A DNA stretch of 64,000 bases, taken from the NCBI RefSeq assembly GCF_033807575.1, contig NC_084706.1, forward strand, positions 22,854,725-22,918,724, read 5' to 3'. The notes below the pieces were generated by a model. It was not told where the DNA came from and did no database searches. It was given only the letters and a program-made list of their open reading frames with translations. Shown piece by piece: positions 22,620 through 34,712 of this stretch. This DNA is from Cydia pomonella. Lineage: Eukaryota > Arthropoda > Insecta > Lepidoptera > Tortricidae. The number at the start of each line of letters is the position of its first letter. The first letter of the stretch is position 1. The position numbers were made by a program, and so were the translations under genes.

Positions 22620-23679
22620 AGTTCCTCCGTATAAGAACTTAGAGCGGCTCCACCGCAAGTAAGTTTGAACCGTATTGCGAACTTAAGGTTTCTAATGAAA
22701 TATGCAAGATTTATTGTTTTTTTCTTACAATTTTGAAGTAAATTACATAATTTTCATGAAAATCTGATGTAAATAATTTTATAATAATATAAATAAATTC
22801 ATGACACCATATTCCGTATTTTTCTAATGTGACCAAAAATAACCATTTCCATTATTCATTATGAGTTTTTCTATAAGCTTAAAGTACGGGGTTTATTTGC
22901 GTCAAATCCTGATTTTTTGCTGACTTGTTTATGATGTTGGCGAAATGAATAATCCAAGTTTGTGACCTCGAGAACCGAACGCAACTTTACCAAAAATCGA
23001 ACAAACCGCGAAAATGTCGTTGTTTTTTTTAGCTTTGGGCGATTATAACCCTAAATGAGTAGTTTTTAATAGTACCTTCTCGAGAAGTTTTTAAAGTAGA
23101 CTAAAATTTGCTACAATACGAGACTAGAATAGTTTCCGAGACAAAACAATTCAACATTTATAATTTTTTCCAACTTGAATTCGTAGGCGAAGTAAATGCA
23201 GTGAGCATGCACTTTTGTTTCAGGCGATGCTGCTTGGCACGATTGTTCCTAAGGTCAAACATAGCTGATTTGGGTCGGTAGCCACGTGATCGTACCGTGC
23301 CTAAAAGATTTAGTGGTTGGATTGGTCTGATCTTGACAAAAATTGATAACTGAGGAATCGAAAGGCTCCTAGGTTAATAGGAATCCGAAGTCAAAATTGT
23401 AAAATAAATAAATAAATAAAATGATTTTATTTCGGATAAAAAATCCATAGTTGTTAGTTACATTTTCATTTAACTTATAAAATAGTGTTAGGGGAATTAC
23501 AAAATAATGTTAACCTAAGTACATAGTTATTTTGCTACAGAGTGGAGTTTTGTCCACCGCTGCAGCAGAGGGGAGTCCCACCTGTCCAACAACGCTATCA
23601 TGATACTGTTAGCGCTGCCCCGCCAGCGGCTAAGTAAAAAAACGGCCGCCATCATGCATTTATTTTAAGTTTTGCTCTA

Positions 23680-23711
<32 letters not shown>

Positions 23712-24105
23712 AAAGAATCGTAATGAAAATTGATAGTTGAGGATCTGAAATTTACGTTAATATGAATTCGCATCAAAATTGTAAAATGGCCGCCATTTAG
23801 AATTTTTATATTTATGTATAATCATCTTACAAAATGCTATATGATGATATGAAAGGCTTTTGAACATAAATTCGCAGTCGAAGTTATAAAAAACCGCAGC
23901 CATCTTGAATTTCACATTTTTTATTCAATCGGTGTTTGAGAATCTAAATACGCTACGTATAGTTTTCGGCGAACCGCGAGTTCTCAGTTCGGGGCGAACT
24001 ACTAGATATACCATAAACTACTACACTTGGTTAAGTTACCATTTCAATAAATAACGAAGACAGAGGTTTGCTGTTTCCTACAGTTCATGCGGGGGCGTAC
24101 ATACA
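22620..24105. other. Intergenic region upstream of FAS
   Basis: AT-rich with no gene recognised. It contains TAAATA microsatellite at 23403-23422, a LINE-tail-like segment (ATTTTATTTCGGATAAAAAATCC) near 23425-23640, and a purine tract of A-runs with single G at 23680-23715. Together with 24106-25274 it separates the divergent FAS and acetyltransferase genes. Confidence 0.5.
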
Positions 24106-24108
24106 ATG

Positions 24109-24242
24109 CACAGTCACGTCTGAAATCATCGACACGATTGAAGTGCCAAAAATATGAATACACGACTTTATGGCCCATATATTAGGGTAGTGTATACATA
24201 TTTTAGGCACTTTCTCCGTATCGATATGTTCAGACGTGACCG
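24109..24242. mobile_element. Hairpin MITE with possible 7-bp target duplication
   Basis: Left end CAGTCACGTCTGAAATCATC and right end TCAGACGTGACCG are inverted repeats that extend inward through AAGTGCC / GGCACTT and ATGAATACAC / GTGTATACAT. TACAATG occurs on both sides (24102-24108 and 24243-24249). Confidence 0.8.
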
Positions 24243-24989
24243 TACAATGTTACAGTTACTTTCAATAGAATCAAAGATGGCAATTGAAACGTCACTTAAT
24301 ACCTTTATCAGAGCAAATTATTTCAAGAACACCCCAATGACCTAGAAAGCCATTTACCTCTTGAAACAATTAAAATCTTCAGAAGAGTGGTAAAATTAGG
24401 TAGTATAATTACTGATTAGGAGGTCATTCTCAGAGGTTGACAGTAGGCACGCGAGGTCGACTTATCGATTTGGTAATAATGATTATTGACCATTTATAGA
24501 CTACATCATGAAGATCACGGCACCATTTCATTGTGTGATATATTTTACGTCGCCTTTAAAAGAAGGCGATACCTATTTGTCGTGCTCAGTAGTTAAGGTA
24601 GAGGTAAGTTATATTTTTTTACGCCGTTTTGTACGGATGTCTACCGTCTATTTTCCCTCATTTGCTTAAAGGTTAATTTATTTTTAACCGACTTCAAACA
24701 AGGAGGAGGCTATCAATTCGACCTTATTTTTGTGTATGTTTGTTAGCTCAGAGCCCCTAGTGTAAATGTCTCGGTGAATATTAGTTGCCCGTGGAAAGAA
24801 AAGTACAGTCAGCGATAAAAGCTTGTACTAAAATGGAAGTTGTTTGGCAAAACTTATTATTTTTTGTTTACTATATTTTTTATCTGTCGTGATTGTTTCA
24901 CCGGATAGGCTCATTGGAATATCAGTACTAGAAGTCGCCAGCTGAAATGAGATCATTTCACGGCACTTTCGCCTTTCTGAGTTTTTCAA

Positions 24990-25240
24990 CTTCTCAACTT
25001 CAACTTCAACTTCAAAATTTTATTTGCTAAAAATGCACGTACATAATAGATGTTATTGTCTGACATAATCAATATTGGTATCAGCGCATTCAGCCAGAAG
25101 GCATGCAAATCATATCATATAGAACACATTTACAAAATATTTACAAATATACAAATTTTTCTATCTTGTATAATTTTCTTGAGCTTACGAATAAATTATT
25201 TCTATCATATATAATTTTAATTTATTTTTAGATATTCAAT
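24990..25240. repeat. Probable LINE 3' tail upstream of the acetyltransferase gene
   Basis: CTTCAACTTCAACTTCAAAA followed by a TTTATTTGCTAAAAATGCAC stretch resembles a retroelement 3' tail. It ends just before the ATG at 25275, so it may contribute 5' untranslated or promoter sequence to that gene. Confidence 0.4.
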
Positions 25241-25274
25241 TATTGTATATGATTTACATTAGTAAGCGTACAAG

Positions 25275-28200
25275 ATGTCTTGTCGAGTGTGGTCCACGTT
25301 CCAAGCAACCAGAAATGACGGCTCGCTGGTGAAGCTGCGCATTCAAGATTTACCCGAAAACCGGATCGACGATGCCGTACACTTGTATATAAAATATTTC
25401 ATTCACGAAGAAAAACTTATGAAAATAGCAGGTAATTAGAATAAGTAATTAAGTACTTTGTTTCAAATTTAAAAATTCTCGTATCCTGAATATTTATTCG
25501 AGGAGATTGGGACTAGATGGGCCACTAGGGTTTTATGCCTATTAAATCTGATCGTTCACCAAATTTTGCTATGAGGGGCCCATTTTTCGAATGGTACTAG
25601 AGTAATATTATTAGTGTGTTGCTATGGTAACCCATGCGATTTGACAGATCGTGTGCCATTATTAGTCTACAGCGTGTATTTTTAGGGTTCCGTAGTCAAC
25701 TAGGAACCCTTATAGTTTCGCCATGTCCGTCTGTCTGTCTGTCTGTCCGAGGCTTTGCTCCGTGGTCGTTAGTGCTAGAAAGCTGAAATTCGGCGTGGAT
25801 ATATAAATCAATAAAGCCGACAAAGTCGTACAATAAAATCTAAAAACATAATTTTTTTGAGGGTACCTCCCCTACACGTAAAGTAGGGGTGAATTTTTCT
25901 TCAACCCTACAGTGTGGGGTATCGTTGGAAAGGTCTTTCAAAACTAATAGGGGTCTTCAACAAACATTTTTTGATAAAGTGAATATATTCGGAGATAATC
26001 GCTCCGAAAGAAAAAATAAATTGTGTCCACCCCCTCTAACTTTTGAACCATAGGTCCAATAATTATGAAAAAAATCGTAGAAGTAGAGCTTAAGAAAGAC
26101 ATTAAATGAAAACTATAGCGGACATGATCAGTTTAGCTGTTTTTGAGTTATCGCAAAGAGTTCCCCCTTCATAGTAAAAAGACTTACTTTACCTAATTAG
26201 GTACTGATTATGCAAATTTGCCTATTTGTTTAACTCGCGTGAAAGGTACCGTTTCATCCCTTGGTTAATAATTTACTATACTTTAAGCTCCAGTTTAGCT
26301 TATTGTGATGGAAGAGTAACTACGGAACCCTACACTGAGCGTGGCCCGACATGCTCTTAGCCGGTTTTTGATATTAACACATAATCAAAGGGCAGTTAGT
26401 TTAGGCTGTAATGAACACACTTTCATAGGTTTTATAAAAAATTGACGAATTTTATTTTTTCATACAAAATAATTCAGCAATCACTACTTTGTTTTAACTC
26501 AAAACGTCTCATTAATGACGCGGCGGCGTTACAACTGTCAAAAGTGATCATGATGTACGATATACATTGCCGCTCGAAAAAATTTCAAAAATTATTTGTG
26601 CTCTGGTAGTGAAGACTAAACTAAAAAAATCTTTCAGAATTGTTTTATAACACTAAAACCTACGTCTAGTTTAAGTTTGAGGTTATATCAAAAATACACA
26701 CTGTATTTAATACTGTTCGAGAAATGGGCCCCAGGGGTTACACAAAATATCACAGATCAACTAATTTGTCTTCTCTGTTCCCGAAAATTAATTATTAATG
26801 ATTTACTGAGAGAATTATCAATTTCGGTAGCGTGAATCGTTTCGTTATTTATATGTCTTTTAACATTCGCCGTTATGTCTACACCGAGGGTTTGAGTAAC
26901 CTGACAGATTTTCACCACGCATTCCTATTACCGCGAAAATCCAAGTTCGTAAATTGCGGGTATCTTCCTCTGTCATTCTAATTACTACTACATTGGAGTA
27001 AAAAAGAAAGATTTTCGTAACATGCGAATTTCGGTTTTCGCGGTAGGCCCTCTGGAGTCATGAGGAGCATAAAATTTTATACGTATGATTTTTGGCCAAA
27101 ATCGGCAAAAAAGAAATAAATGTGTGTGTCTGTGTGCTTTCTGCATACGCCACGTTATTTCTTTTTATATCTTGCCAGAAAAAAATATTATAATGAGTGT
27201 TTTTGTTTACGTTTTGCGAGTTCCCTTTAAAAACTGTTCGGGAATTTGTGATTCATTTGATACTCGAGGGTACCAGTTATTCACATATTTTCAAGCAAAT
27301 TAAATTATTGCTACTGACACAGGTATCCTAAAAAAGAAGTTTCTTAACTTATTTATTTGGTGTGCATACATATTCGCACGCATATTGTTCACGTCACGCC
27401 TTTCCTGTATCCATGTACTGTTTGGCATTAAAGTTCTTTATTCTTTATTCTTTCTTTATTGCATCCATGGTAAGTTCATGTAAAATTGATTTTAGATGAC
27501 ATTTGTTCTAAACTATTATTATTGCTCTTAGTTTTAATGGCGATCATTATGAGATATCTACTAGGCTAGGTTAGGTTAGATATTTAGCTTGACATGTATT
27601 CCATATTTTTTTAGTTTTCTGTGTTTCATTTGTTTCTTTAACGTTTTTAATTTAACGGTAATTTTGAATTAGTTTTACTTTTTGATTATTATTATTGACA
27701 TTTTATAATTCTCTGGCCCTAGTGAAAAAGGGTACAAGTCTCTGGCAGTTTAGGTGTATAAGGGCATAAGTGTTACGTGGAACTTACACCCCTTTACACC
27801 TGCGCTGCCAGAGACTTGTACCCTTTTTCACTAGGGCCACAGAATTACATATATAGATTAACATAAGAATAATTTATACTGCAATTTATTGTTATGAAAA
27901 TAAATCAAATCACGTCATACCCAAAAAGTTAATGTCTGAATTTATTTGTATTTATTTACAGGTATTTCACGAAATCCAAAAGCGGTAAAGGAGTTCCAAT
28001 CATTAATAAGTGAATTGATCAAAGATCCTGCTTCGAATACCATGATATGTTGCGAAGACGAGGAAGAGGGTAATGTTCGGCAAATAATGGGCGTGTCTTT
28101 GATGTCGTTAACTACAGTAGAACGGCAGGCCTTATTTAAAAAGCTGCAGGTAGGGTGGAAAATTGGTTGTTTTTAGGAGTCTTTCTTTAAATGACACATG

Positions 28201-29870
28201 AAGCCGATTTTTGAATAACGAGAGCCTGATTACGTTTCTCGAAAATCTGTGGGAAATAGTAGGATTAATAAAATTACAGGACATAACACTAAACAAACAC
28301 CTACATAATAGGGGTAAAACGGACAGCCCCATGTGCAGAGCGTGCATGAAAGAAGAGGAAACAGCGAAACATATACTCCTGTAGACGACAGTAGACTGTA
28401 AGCAAGTAGAAGTAAACAGGAACAAATACCTAGGGACTCCGTGCACACTAAAGGAGGCAGTTAGTAACCTGAAGACACTGCTAGGTTTCGTGGAGGAGCT
28501 GGGGTGGCTAGAGTAGCGCTACCTCGTTTTCACGCAAATCCACCGCAAACCAAAAGTACCTACTTCTGGTGGTGGGTTGTTATATTTATTTGAGGTGGGA
28601 GAATGGGAACATTAATTGCATGTAAAAATACGCAAGTAAGTATAACGGGCTTGCACTGAATGAGTAGCACGGTATTTTTCGCGGATTAATAAAGTAATAT
28701 ATAGTTTTATGTTTTAATTAGTAAGTATTTCCGCAAAGTAACGCCTGATTCTATTCATTCCTTATCACTAATAAATAACAGATGAAGGTATTCCTTATAT
28801 CGGATCTTAAGCCACAGATTTTTTTTACTATGGGGCTGACTGAGTTTATAAATAAGTAGTGTAGGTAATATTGTATTCGTTCGTCCTAGTAAACATGGTT
28901 TTTATTTCCCAGCCAGAAACCGATGAGATGCGGCTATATTTACGATGGGAAAGAATATTTGATTCGCATAAACAACTAAAGGAGCTGCAAATTACTTCCT
29001 TTTATGACGACATAGGTGTGATTGTTCATCCACGGTTCAGAAAATTGGGAATAGCAACGGAATTCGCTAGGGCGAGGTAAGTTTTTGGCTTGTTCATGGA
29101 CACTATGGATAAAAATGGCACCATGAACTCGATTGCAATAAATATATTTAAGTATTTACCAGTAATCTAACATAATTATAACAATTGCATGTAAATTAAA
29201 ATCTGTATATTTACAAATACAAATCTCCGGTGTCACTTGACTTTAAACATACCTATAGCCAACTCACCACTTATGTTTGCAAATCCACCCTCGAGAACTC
29301 GGCTCTCGCGGCTCCAATCTGGACGGCTGGCTAAGGCAAGCCAGAGACAGAGAGTCCTGTCACTCCTGTCCCTCCCACCCAACTGTCCTACGACAGAGCT
29401 CCACAACAGCTCGTCACAGGCTGCTCTGCTTGACTGATTACACTGGTAAAACCCCTGGGCGATATGGGCGACATTCCTACGCTTTAATTACTGAGTAAAG
29501 TATTTTATTGTTCTTCATCCGACCTTTTGTATGTATTTGTTTTATATCGCATGAAGATGATTATATATCCCTTATGCATAGTCAGACGCAACTTGGTTGG
29601 TAATAAAAAAATAAAGTTAATATATTTCTATATTTTAGACGTTCGGCATGTAAGGCACACAATGTCGCTGCTACCTGTGCTGTCACGACGTCTATCGGCA
29701 CTGAGAAGATTGCTAAGAAGGACTACTGGGATACTCTCAAGGAATTCAAGCTACATGACTTAGAACAACACTACAACATTACTTGCGAAGATGTGATAGC
29801 CAGACTTGTCATCTGGAGGAACCCAGAATTCAAACATGATGATACGACTGAGAAAAACTTAAATGTATGA
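25275..29870 (+). CDS. GNAT-family N-acetyltransferase (insect arylalkylamine N-acetyltransferase-like), 4 exons
   Basis: Exons 25275-25431, 27962-28149, 28913-29076 and 29639-29870 join in phase (1, 0, 2) to 246 codons plus TGA. The family transfers acetyl from acetyl-CoA to an amine; in insects, members act on dopamine, serotonin and other arylalkylamines in cuticle and neurotransmitter metabolism. Seen in sequence: an N-terminal half with YFIHEEKLMK, and the acetyl-CoA motif A region DDIGVIVHPRFRKLGIATEF (about 147-166), where the loop R-F-R-K-L-G-I-A at 156-163 is the R/Q-x-x-G-x-G/A pyrophosphate-binding turn. This is followed by ACKAHNV and a C-terminal IAKKDYWDT. About 246 aa is usual. 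No signal peptide, so cytosolic. Introns contain MITEs and a LINE fragment. Substrate cannot be told. Confidence 0.87.
25575..26732. mobile_element. TIR element (GGGGCCCATTT family) interrupted by a second repeat
   Basis: Left end GGGGCCCATTTTTCGAATGG; the right end reverse-complemented reads GGGGCCCATTTCTCGAACAG, and the match continues into AGTATTA-like sequence. The middle is occupied by the repeat at 25681-26370. A second copy of the same nesting is at 50823-52397. Located in intron 1 of the acetyltransferase gene. Confidence 0.75.
25681..26370 (-). repeat. TAGGGTTCCGTA-family dispersed repeat, minus copy
   Basis: Runs on the minus strand from AACCGGCTAAGAGCATGTCG and GGGCCACGCTCAGTGTAGGG to GTCTGTCTGTCTGT and CTACGGAACCCTAAA. 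It shares its head with 62134-62690 and its end with 48613-49735 and 50995-52350. Non-coding. Confidence 0.8.
27714..27839. mobile_element. Hairpin MITE in acetyltransferase intron 1
   Basis: TGGCCCTAGTGAAAAAGGGT at the left is the exact reverse complement of the right end, and the match extends through ACAAGTCTCTGGCAG (35 bp). Flanking AATTCT / AGAATT prolongs the palindrome. Total 126 bp, non-coding. Confidence 0.85.
28225..28515 (+). pseudogene. LINE C-terminal fragment in acetyltransferase intron 2
   Basis: The plus frame reads NKHLHNRGKTDSPMCRACMK then EEETAKHILL and a stop, followed by LKTLLGFVEELGW-like codons. This is the Cys-rich end of an R1/Jockey-type LINE RNase H region, as at 17940-18990. 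It is spliced out of the host gene. Confidence 0.7.
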
Positions 29871-30890
29871 TGCTATGTGTTGTTTTTCGATTTTAACGTG
29901 AAAATGTTTCCAAAAACACCCAATTTTACCTGCTACCTACACCTTTTTGGTACGGAATCCTAAAATAGGAAAATTTTGTTTGTTGGGCCTTACAAGGATA
30001 ATAATTACCTATGTAAAAATACTTTTACACTTTGATTTCATCGGGGAACATTGACGAGCCGCAACGCGGCTTTAAATTCTCTTCGCAACTGTTTGCAGTC
30101 GCGAGTGCAACTTGGACTACGGAAATCAACAGATTTGACAGCCGCGAGAATGTGGACTCATAAAAAAACTCGCTGCTGCAAGTGCTAGCCGTGCTGTACA
30201 AGTACACATAGGTTCAAAATTATCTGCGCCTGTCAAAATGTATTAGCAATTTTGTATACACACTTATTGAGCTCTCTGTCTGACAACAGTTCGTGTCATC
30301 CACAATGACGCGCCGATTTATCAGATGTAACCTTTAATAACATGACATTACTATTATTATTTTTATTATTATTTATTTATTTAAGACCATCAGGGATTAT
30401 TGTGTTAGTAAATCTTATCCAAAAGTTAGAACTACTTATAACTATCTATTACATACCTATACTTAATAAATACACTGTACAATTATTTATTACTGCGTGC
30501 GTGTATCAAGAAGCAGTTATTCAAATACATGCAATCCAATCTGTTTGCTAACATACTGAGAATGCTGTTGGAGCTGGCCCTCACTCTGCGCACAAGGGAT
30601 GTAGCTCGCTTGCGCATGGTGGTCTAGAAGCAGTCTACCCGCGCCTTCGAGAACATCCCCGATGCACAACAGAATTTGGGCAGACTCATCAGCACTCTGA
30701 AAGCGTTATTATATTGAATACGCAGAGCGCTGTACCGTTTACGAGTATAATAGCCCACAGGTTGCTTGTGTAGAAGGTAACGAATTACGAGTCAAGTCAA
30801 GGCACGCATCATCGTGAATGACACGATCTATACTAGCATGAAACTAGCAAATTGCCGTAGCGATATCATTAGGATTTTATCTTTTTGAGA
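29871..30890. other. Intergenic, downstream of the acetyltransferase gene
   Basis: No coding sequence recognised. 30545-30720 (GAAGCAGTCTACCCGCGCC, GCACTCTGAAAGCGTTATTA) resembles an untranslated end of a LINE; a similar CCTGAAGGCGTTATTCTA string occurs at 58510-58530. No convincing AATAAA was found just after the stop. Confidence 0.4.
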
Positions 30891-30894
30891 CATG

Positions 30895-32010
30895 TTTTAT
30901 TTTATTTTCTTTATTGGGGAAAAAAACAGATACAGGCCAGTAATATATACGGATAAGATTCTAAAATAATAAATTTAGCCTACATCCTAACACAATTCCC
31001 ACTAGGAGTTCCGACAATAATTTTACGACAGCGTTGTAATCGGAACTTAAAACAGACATCCTTACTTATATTAATACTAAACTATTACAATATTTATCAT
31101 ATCCTACTAGTATGTACATAAACACAAAAATAGGATTATCGAGTTCGGCCTAAATCACAGCAATAAACAATACCAAAGAAATTAAGCTACAATACAGGTA
31201 ATTAAAATTAAATTAACATTATAGGAGCAAGCTCACTTTGCGCTTAAAGTTGGACCGAGTATAATTATTAAATATGTCAACCGAGATTAGGTTTTTATTG
31301 TAATTATGACAAATTCTACGCAGCGGAGCTCGTACCCCAGCGTTAGTGGCAGCCGTCGAGACCGCGAATAGGCAAAGTGTCCGTGTCCTGTAGGTGGGAG
31401 CTCGGAAACTGATAGCCTCCAGGAGCTCCGGGCAGTTATACTGACCGGTACATATATTATATAAGACGGTAGCATCTTGGGCGTGGCGTCTGCTCGCCAA
31501 CGTCTTTAGCTTATACCTTTCTAGCAGCTTGATATATGACAGATTTGCATGTTCAAGTCTGAAGTGGAGGGCTCTAAGGAAGCGTTTCTGAACTGCTTCT
31601 ACAGCATCTATGTACACAGCGTAATGCGGGTTCCATATCTCTGATGCATACTCGAGATAAGGTCGCACAAGAGCGTTATAAAGTAATATATATGAAGAAC
31701 TTTTCTTTAGAGGCTTGGCTGATCTAAGAACGAATCCTAACATTTGAAAAGCCTTAGATGTTATTTTGTGTATATGTTGGTCAAATGTTAACTTCTCATC
31801 GAATGTCACCCCAAGATCCTTTATTTGTGAAACTCTTTGGACCGTTTCCCCTCCTATATTGTACCTCGAGAGTATTATATTTTTATTTTTGGTGAATGTG
31901 ATATGAACGCATTTATCATACGCCAAGTATAGTTTATTTTCTAAGCAATAATGATGGAACCGATCTAAGTCCTCCTGAATGAGAGTGCAGTCATACTGGT
32001 TCTTTACTGT
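30895..32010 (-). pseudogene. 5'-truncated non-LTR retrotransposon with open reverse transcriptase C-terminus
   Basis: An uninterrupted minus frame from about 32010 to 31219 encodes LIQEDLDRFHHYCLENKLYL, then DLGVTFDEKLTFDQHI, SYILLYNALVRPYLEYASEI and KLKTLASRRHAQDATV. This is the thumb and C-terminal region of Jockey/CR1-like reverse transcriptases. It lacks the palm YADD motif. The stop is followed by AT-rich 3' sequence to about 30895. The open frame suggests a fairly young insertion. Confidence 0.85.
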
Positions 32011-32148
32011 TTTAAATATTTTCAGGTGTTAACAGAGTGCTTGGCAAAAAATTCAGAAATTTTGGTAAGCACGTTTAGGCGGTATTTAGATATTTAAATT
32101 ATTTGAAGAGAAAAGTTGCCTAATTTCATATACTAACGTATATCCCGT

Positions 32149-32215
32149 CGTGGCGCAGTTGGCAAACGACCGTTTTGTAACACTGGCGCCGACGGTTTGG
32201 GTTTTAAAGTTGCCT
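32149..32215 (+). repeat. Possible tRNA-derived SINE head
   Basis: CGTCGTGGCGCAGTTGGCAA resembles a Pol III A box, and GGTTTGGGTTTTAAAG is a decayed B-box-like element about 40 bases on. No cloverleaf with intact arms could be drawn, so this is not called a tRNA gene. Confidence 0.3.
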
Positions 32216-33491
32216 CCAGAATCAGGCGAACTAAATTGATAAATTAATATGCATAAATGATACCACAGTTTGGCCAGTGATGTTCAAATCGATATTTTAA
32301 AATTTTCAAAAAAGTTTGAATTAGAGAATATTGCGAGAGTTCACCGCTAGGGGCGCTACTGTTGCGCGGTCAGTTCAAATGTAACTTTAAGTTTTTTATG
32401 TTATTTTACAAATGTTCGTTAGTATTTCGAAAATTGTGCAATTTTATCGTTAAAGTTAGACCTGAAATTAATTATTTTTATTTTATTTCATGGTAATAGA
32501 GATATTATATAAAAACCTATTTTGTAATAAATAAAAATTCGGCTCTAAATACAAATAAGGCCAACCCAATTTTTCGCACGCAATGGGGCAATTTTTCACA
32601 CAATCTTTACATTGTGTGGTGAGGACGTAAAAATTAAATCGTCTCGGTGATCTCTATTGCTTTGATTGTAAAATACCAGTCCCCAAACTGGACATTCAAG
32701 TTGACAATTAGGTCAGCATTTAAATATGGATCAATCTCGTAACCGAGCTTTCGAAACAAACAACTTGCCCCCAAACCTGCATACTAAAATCGAAATTTGT
32801 TATTTTCGCGTCTGCACCTCCTAATTTGATCGGTAACGTCACAATCTTACAATCAAATCAAGCACCTTTTCGTGACTTTCAGAAATCTAAATCTTGTGTG
32901 ACCCCTTTATAATCATCACATGGGTAGTAATTGCAATATCTTACTTATCGATATCATTTTATCGACATATACTCGTGACTATTTTTTCTTTGCTATTCCT
33001 GGTATCATTTTGTCTGTCAATCTCATGTCAATTTAGTTCACCTGATTCTGGAGGCAAGTTTAGTTTGTCTGTTAATTAAATCAAGGTAAGGACAACGGCG
33101 TTCTAGACTCCACGTTAACATTAGATACCTATACACAAACTTGGCACTGTGAAAAATTCAAGTCTCATCGCCAAACCCTAAAATTTCTGTACAAGAAAAA
33201 TACAAAAAGATGATGTTATAGGTGGTCTTTTTTGAGACCGTTGCCCTATAAAAGGAATTAAATACATGACGTAGCAAATTAAAATTTAGCGGGGTCCGTC
33301 TACCGATTGGGCTATTTTAAAACAAATGAACTCTATTCTGACCACAGATCTACAATGTATATAAAGGATTCCCTTAGATCTGTGATTCTGTCACATGGAT
33401 CACGAAGAAAAAATAAGCCACATAAGATAAAGACTCGACTTTACTTAGCTTGAATATTTATAATCATCATAAATATCGTCTATGTACCTAT
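32216..33491. other. Intergenic, nothing recognised
   Basis: AT-rich sequence without coding potential, tRNA or a repeat that I can match elsewhere in the window. It precedes the LINE/LTR nest. Confidence 0.4.
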
Positions 33492-33745
33492 ACTTAAAAA
33501 AGTATGTGCCATCAATGTGCCTGCTCTTCTTGAGCCGACTGGCATTATCAGGGATGATGGCAAGAGGCCTGATGGGGTGTTTTTAGTTCCTTGGAGCTTG
33601 GGACGGATGTTAGTGTGGGATGCTACCTGCGTAGACACACTGGCACCGTCCCACCTCCAACGGACTAATGTAAAAGCGAGCGCAGCGGCGGAAAGCGCCG
33701 AAATTTTGAAACGTAAACGCAAATATAAGAGCATCGGTAGAGAGT

Positions 33746-34323
33746 TGTCGTCAAGCTCACCATACTTATTAACCTATCGAATGAGCTAATGGTTTTACGG
33801 ATACTGGAAAGCGATATGTAAATGTACTACATACCTATACGAGGCCTGGATGTTAGTGAGATGACGATATGAGTTGTGCTGGTGTCCGACTTTATTACCT
33901 ACATATAACATGAGTATCACATGATTATCCACCTGGTTTCTTGAGCTTAATAGTCGCCTCCAAACCTCCCCTTATAGCGACCCCTTTCCTCACACAAAGT
34001 TTACCTTAAGTTCATATTAGTCTCACTGGATCACTGTTCACTCTGAGTACTGATAACGTTGGTCACAATATACTAGAGACACATCATTATTCTAATAACA
34101 CCATAAGAACGTTCTTGACTTGATCTAAAAGCAAATATCACTGCCGCGTCGATCTGTTCGCACACAACCTCCTTTTTCCTACTGTCGTTCTCATCTACCC
34201 TCTCACCTTCCCTCAAAAAATCCCAATAACCTCGAAGCGGTTACTTAAGTTAAACGTGACTACTAGCGCCATCTACTCCATGACGTTGGCAAATATTAGC
34301 GGGTTCGCAATACGTTGGCGACA
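33746..34323. repeat. Left long terminal repeat
   Basis: 578 bp, TGTCGTCAAGCTCACC at the start and ACGTTGGCGACA at the end, preceded by the AGAGT target copy. Apparently identical to 41716-42293. Confidence 0.95.
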
Positions 34324-34549
34324 CTCCCGCCCAGAAAGAAAATGCTACTCTTAATTGAAATTAGATGTCTATAGGCAAACATATAAATAAATCAACAACT
34401 AGATAATAAGAACACTTGTGAATAACAATGTGTTTTCTCGAACCGCATGGTTCACCCTTTGCGTCGTGAATCGGCACGGCCTGAGACTTTGTGCAATTTC
34501 TGATGACGTTACAGAAATGTGCTGAGACACTGCGTTTCTGAGATGAGTC

Positions 34550-34712
34550 TGGTCTGAGCATTCATCAATGTTTGTGCTGAGCCAAATAATAACAGGATCC
34601 TAAGACTGATCTGAATACTGATCAATTTCCGTGCTAAACTGATTGAAAGCAGGATTCTGAAACTGGTGTGAGCGTCCATCGATGTCTGAGCTAAGCTGAG
34701 TGGGATCACGGC
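34550..34712. repeat. 57-bp degenerate tandem repeat just inside the left LTR
   Basis: Units start at 34550 (TGGTCTGAGCATTCATCAAT), 34607 (TGATCTGAATACTGATCAAT) and 34664 (TGGTGTGAGCGTCCATCGAT), with GTGCTGAGCC, GTGCTAAACT and GAGCTAAGCT at matching places. The third unit is incomplete. Confidence 0.8.
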
